This document shows, one piece after another, positions 60,786 through 64,000 of a DNA stretch of 64,000 nt. A program made the translations under genes and the position numbers. Source of the stretch: Psychroserpens sp. NJDZ02 (lineage in GTDB: Bacteria; Bacteroidota; Bacteroidia; Flavobacteriales; Flavobacteriaceae); NCBI RefSeq assembly GCF_004843725.1, contig NZ_CP039451.1, positions 556,501 through 620,500 of the forward strand. The letters are read 5' to 3'. Numbering within the stretch: position 1 is the stretch's first letter; each line of letters starts with the position of its first letter. Under the pieces are notes generated by a model. That model was given only the letters and a program-made list of their open reading frames with translations, had not been told where the DNA came from and made no database searches.

Positions 60786-62816
60786 ATGAACATACTTTTA
60801 AAACCTTTTACTACAAATTTTAACACGGCACCATTTCAATCTATAAAAAACGAGGACTATAAACCTTCGATTTTAAAACTTATTGAAGAGGCTAAGCAAG
60901 ATATTGATGTCATAGTTACCAATACTGATGCACCAACGTTTGAAAATACAATTGAAGCCTTAGAATTTGCAGGACAACAATTAGATCGTGTCACGAGTAT
61001 ATTTTTCAATTTAAATTCAGCTGAAACAAACGACGAGATTCAGAAAATAGCACAAGACATCTCTCCTATTTTAACCGAGTTTGGAAATGACATCACCTTA
61101 AATCAAGCCTTGTTTACTAAAGTTAAAGCAGTTTTTGATTCCAAAGACAGTTTAGACTTAACTACAGAACAAAACACATTATTAGATAAAAAATATAAAA
61201 GCTTTTCTAGAAACGGAGCCAACTTATCTGAAGACAAAAAACTAAAATTAAGAGCTATTGATAAACAATTAGCAAGTATTAAATTAAAGTTTGGCGAAAA
61301 CTTATTAGCAGAAACTAATGCTTTTGAAATGCTATTAACCAAAGAAGATGAAGTTTCTGGTTTACCTGAAGGCGCTAAAGAAGCTGCCAAACAATTAGCA
61401 GAAAGCAAAGACAAAGACGGTTGGTTGATTACATTAGATTATCCAAGTTACATTCCGTTTATGACCTATGCTGACCGTAGAGATTTACGCGAAAAATTAG
61501 CAAAAGCTTCTGGGGCTAAAGGTTTTAAAAAGGACGTTTTGGATAACCAAAGTAATGTTTTAGATATTGCCAAATTACGTTTTGAACGCGCTAATCTTTT
61601 AGGCTATCAAACACATTCGCACTTTGTATTAGAAGAGCGCATGGCAGAAACGCCAGAAAAAGTAAATACCTTTTTACAGGAGTTATTAGTAAAAGCTAAA
61701 CCTGCTGCTGAACGTGAGTTTGCCGAATTAGAAGCTTTCGCAAAAGAACTTGATAACATTGATCAATTACAAAAATGGGATTCTGCTTACTACTCGGAAA
61801 AATTAAAACAAAAATTATTTAATTTAGATGACGAGCAACTTAAGCCTTACTTTAAATTAGAGAATGTCATTGATGGTGCTTTTCAAGTCGCAAATAAATT
61901 ATTTGGGCTTCAATTTAAAAAAATTGACACCATAGATAAGTATCATGAAGATGTTATGACTTTCGAGGTTTTAGATGAGAATAATGACTTAGTCTCTATA
62001 TTCTACGCTGATTTTTTTCCGAGAGCTGGAAAACGAAATGGCGCATGGATGACCTCTTACAAACCTCAATTTATTAAAGATGGTATTAATGAAAGACCAC
62101 ATATCTCTAATGTTTGTAATTTTACGAAACCTACCAAAAGCAAACCGTCTTTACTAACGTTTAATGAAGTCACTACTTTATTTCATGAGTTTGGTCATGG
62201 ATTACACGGCATGCTTGCTAATACAACCTACCCTAGTTTATCAGGAACAAGTGTATTTTGGGATTTTGTGGAGCTACCAAGTCAAGTCTTGGAAAATTGG
62301 TGTTATGAGAAAGAAGCATTAGAACTTTTTGCTAAACACTACGAAACCGGCGAAATCATCCCAATGGACTTAGTTGAAAAAATTAAAGAGAGTGCAACGT
62401 TCCAAGAAGGCATGCAAACCTTAAGACAATTAAGTTTTGGTCTTTTAGATATGAGCTGGCATGGTATAAACCCATCAGACATTACAGATGTAAAAATGCA
62501 TGAATACAAAACCTTTGAGGACACTAACTTATATCCTGACGTCAAAGAAAACTGTATGAGCACTGCTTTTGCACACATCTTTCAAGGCGGGTACTCTTCT
62601 GGGTACTATAGCTACAAATGGGCAGAAGTTTTAGATGCAGATGCCTTTGACTACTTTAAGGAAGAAGGTATTTTTAATAAAGACGTAGCCAAAAAATTCA
62701 AGGATAATGTATTGTCTCAAGGTGGTACAGAAAACCCAATGGTATTGTACAAACGTTTTAGAGGCCAAGAACCAAAACCGGAAGCGTTATTAAAACGTGC
62801 AGGACTGATTAAATAA
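60786..62816 (+). CDS. M3-family oligopeptidase (Dcp/OpdA-like)
   Basis: A 676-aa cytoplasmic zinc peptidase of family M3, which degrades short peptides. The zinc site HEFGH (about residues 468-472, in TLFHEFGHGLHGM) is complete, and the third ligand Glu lies in QVLENW about 25 residues on. The C-terminal FAHIFQGGYSSGYYSYKWAE carries the substrate Tyr/His typical of peptidyl-dipeptidases. It has no signal peptide and normal length. It is preceded by a gap with three hairpins and followed by a terminator. Confidence 0.94.
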   Translation: MNILLKPFTTNFNTAPFQSIKNEDYKPSILKLIEEAKQDIDVIVTNTDAPTFENTIEALEFAGQQLDRVTSIFFNLNSAETNDEIQKIAQDISPILTEFGNDITLNQALFTKVKAVFDSKDSLDLTTEQNTLLDKKYKSFSRNGANLSEDKKLKLRAIDKQLASIKLKFGENLLAETNAFEMLLTKEDEVSGLPEGAKEAAKQLAESKDKDGWLITLDYPSYIPFMTYADRRDLREKLAKASGAKGFKKDVLDNQSNVLDIAKLRFERANLLGYQTHSHFVLEERMAETPEKVNTFLQELLVKAKPAAEREFAELEAFAKELDNIDQLQKWDSAYYSEKLKQKLFNLDDEQLKPYFKLENVIDGAFQVANKLFGLQFKKIDTIDKYHEDVMTFEVLDENNDLVSIFYADFFPRAGKRNGAWMTSYKPQFIKDGINERPHISNVCNFTKPTKSKPSLLTFNEVTTLFHEFGHGLHGMLANTTYPSLSGTSVFWDFVELPSQVLENWCYEKEALELFAKHYETGEIIPMDLVEKIKESATFQEGMQTLRQLSFGLLDMSWHGINPSDITDVKMHEYKTFEDTNLYPDVKENCMSTAFAHIFQGGYSSGYYSYKWAEVLDADAFDYFKEEGIFNKDVAKKFKDNVLSQGGTENPMVLYKRFRGQEPKPEALLKRAGLIK

Positions 62817-62839
62817 TCAAGCAGCACTCTTTATAAATC

Positions 62840-62874
62840 AAGCCACTCTCAACTTTGTTAAGCGTGGCTTTTTT
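62840..62874 (+). terminator. Terminator of the M3 peptidase gene
   Basis: AAGCCAC and GTGGCTT with a 17-base partly paired loop, then a run of T. Confidence 0.8.
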
Positions 62875-62889
62875 AATTCACAAAATTAA

Positions 62890-62911
62890 ACTTTCAATAA
62901 TTACTGAAAGT
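62890..62911. promoter_or_regulatory. Operator 1 of the GbsR-like regulator
   Basis: ACTTTCA-ATAATTAC-TGAAAGT is an inverted repeat of two 7-bp arms with an 8-bp spacer. It overlaps the region where the -33 element of the regulator's own promoter should lie. An almost identical site precedes the next gene. Confidence 0.75.
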
Positions 62912-62925
62912 TTAAAAATAAGTTA

Positions 62926-62933
62926 TATCTTTG
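62926..62933 (+). promoter_or_regulatory. -7 promoter box of the GbsR-like gene
   Basis: TATCTTTG fits TAnnTTTG and ends only 4 bp before the ATG at 62938. Transcription would begin at or next to the start codon, so the mRNA is probably leaderless. Confidence 0.6.
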
Positions 62934-62937
62934 TGTC

Positions 62938-63441
62938 ATGGAATATCAAGAAGCAAAAGATAAATTTATTAGTACTTGGGGAAGTTTAGGTTCTTTATGG
63001 GGAATAAACAAAGCTATGGCACAAATACAAGCGCTTCTTTTTATATCCACTAAACCATTATCTATGGAAGAGATCATGGCAGATTTAAAAATTTCTAGAG
63101 GAAATACAAGTATGAATCTAAGACAATTAATGGATTGGGGCATTGTAACCAAAACATTAGTTGCTGGAGAGCGTAAAGAATTTTTTACTACAGAAAAAGA
63201 CGTACAAGAATTAGCAAGAATTATTGCGGTAGAACGTAGCAGAAGAGAAATCAAACCTGTTGTAAAAGTACTAAGCGATGTGTCTAGTATTACAGATGAT
63301 GGCACAGCAAAAACTAAAGAATTAATTAAACAAACAAAAGCACTTCATGAGTTAACGGAAACTATGGACGTGATGATAAATAAATTGGTAAATCAAAAAC
63401 AAAACTGGATTACTAAATCTTTACTTAAACTATTCAAATAA
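62938..63441 (+). CDS. GbsR/MarR-family transcriptional regulator
   Basis: A 167-aa winged-helix regulator of the GbsR type: SLWGINKAMAQIQALLFIS, the recognition region MEEIMADLKISRGNTSMNLR and the wing WGIVTKTLVAGERKEFF. The C-terminal half is a dimerisation helix region. It probably represses itself and the next gene, since a matched inverted repeat precedes both. Relatives respond to choline or osmolytes in Bacillus, but flavobacterial members are found with lipid or membrane genes, so the effector is open. Confidence 0.9.
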   Translation: MEYQEAKDKFISTWGSLGSLWGINKAMAQIQALLFISTKPLSMEEIMADLKISRGNTSMNLRQLMDWGIVTKTLVAGERKEFFTTEKDVQELARIIAVERSRREIKPVVKVLSDVSSITDDGTAKTKELIKQTKALHELTETMDVMINKLVNQKQNWITKSLLKLFK

Positions 63442-63456
63442 AAAAATTTACTATTA

Positions 63457-63478
63457 ACTTTCAATAATTTCTGAAAGT
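63457..63478. promoter_or_regulatory. Operator 2 of the GbsR-like regulator
   Basis: ACTTTCA-ATAATTTC-TGAAAGT differs from operator 1 by a single base in the spacer. It lies 18 bp before the ATG of the small membrane protein gene. Confidence 0.75.
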
Positions 63479-63496
63479 TTTATAAAATCAATAATT

Positions 63497-63832
63497 ATGA
63501 GAAGCATTTATTTAATTAACAAATTTACGCTAATAGTAACACTAGCACTTTATCTAACTATTTTCTTAGGATTCTATGCACAACTAGTATTAGGAGCACT
63601 TCAAGTAATTAGTGCACTAGGTATTACTTCTTTATGGAATAAATTATCTATTCAAAATAAAACACACTTAAAGATTTATTGGTTTTTAACACTAACCTAT
63701 GGCTTAGGATGGATACTTATAGATGACATTAACTCTGGTCTTCTCGTTGTACTTACCATTGTAATAATACCAATGAGTATTGCCGTATATTTTGTAACAA
63801 TACTTCACTCAATAACAACAAAGGAATCATAA
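63497..63832 (+). CDS. Small membrane protein controlled by the GbsR-like regulator
   Basis: A 111-aa protein with three to four membrane helices (LIVTLALYLTIFLGFYAQLV, LKIYWFLTLTYGLGWILI, GLLVVLTIVIIPMSIAVYFV). No family is recognised. Its own operator and the adjacent regulator gene make it the regulator's likely target. Confidence 0.75.
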   Translation: MRSIYLINKFTLIVTLALYLTIFLGFYAQLVLGALQVISALGITSLWNKLSIQNKTHLKIYWFLTLTYGLGWILIDDINSGLLVVLTIVIIPMSIAVYFVTILHSITTKES

Positions 63833-63953
63833 AAAGCACATTGAACTAAGAGCAAATCAGCCATTTATTTATAATTAAACTTTTCCGACTAGATCTAGTT
63901 AAAGACTTGGTTATTCATTATAAATATATGCCATTAAATAAAACGCAGGACTT

Positions 63954-64000
63954 ATGAAAACAATACTCACAGCACAACTTGATCAGTCAGAACAAAACAA
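63954..64000 (+). CDS. Start of a further gene, cut off by the window edge
   Basis: ATG at 63954 opens MKTILTAQLDQSEQN and stays open to the end. Too short to identify. It may belong to the same regulator-linked group; a CTAGATCTAG palindrome lies about 65 bp upstream. Confidence 0.4.
   Translation, partial: MKTILTAQLDQSEQN

Overview
The window is AT-rich chromosomal DNA of a member of the Flavobacteriaceae (phylum Bacteroidota). Signs of this are a T9SS sorting domain, SusC-type carboxypeptidase-D/plug sequence, the TAnnTTTG -7 promoter box, near absence of Shine-Dalgarno sequences except at rpsU, a fused HPRT-adenylate kinase, DUF2851 and PspC proteins, and many small lipoproteins. The genus cannot be fixed from sequence reading alone.

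Layout. 1-10.1 kb is ordinary core, almost all on the minus strand: the start of a xerC-like recombinase, rpsU, a secreted alpha-amylase with a LacI-type operator, a carboxypeptidase-regulatory-like protein, an acyl-CoA dehydrogenase, a helix-hairpin-helix membrane protein, an AGCS amino-acid symporter, a K+ channel with RCK domain, a PspC protein and DUF2851.

10.3-26 kb is an accessory island in which every ORF is on the plus strand. It begins with a two-gene unit whose WGR-like gene is broken by TGG->TAG. From 11.86 kb it becomes an array of single-gene cassettes: HEAT protein, lipoproteins, a HEPN-like protein, CHMI tautomerase, BspA-like protein, an ELWxxDGT/T9SS protein and a GNAT acetyltransferase. 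These are separated by long imperfect palindromes that behave like integron attC sites. Some cassettes start with a 10-nt core that is the reverse complement of the core at their own end. The attC-like sites are invaded by group IIC intron relics, always antisense to the cassettes, and by IS1182-like and IS3-like remnants. No integron integrase lies in the window. The island ends near the 3' half of a tRNA-like sequence at 25.95 kb.

26.3-30 kb holds an OmpR-type two-component system followed by a spondin-domain lipoprotein. 30-35.2 kb is a second accessory stretch: a uxaC fragment, another miniature intron plus attC-like unit, a small secreted protein, a TonB-like protein behind a (CAAA)8 tract, decayed ORFs and an SH3b protein.

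35.2-64 kb returns to mostly core genes: a LipL32-like protein, an MFS transporter, mpl with a duplicated 3' end flanking an unknown membrane protein, a TPR protein, a 2200-aa alpha-2-macroglobulin with an inserted SusC-type plug, and a LytTR two-component operon with two tandem paralogous membrane proteins. These are followed by an S9 peptidase divergent from an alpha/beta hydrolase, obgE, hpt-adk, purK-purE, an M3 peptidase, and a GbsR/MarR regulator with two matching operators. Three 21-bp-spaced direct repeats upstream of the two paralogs and between the S9 peptidase and the hydrolase are probable LytTR binding sites that tie 48.7-56 kb into one regulon.

No complete tRNA, rRNA or CRISPR array was seen. 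Everything was read by eye; homology calls rest on motif recognition, without a database search.
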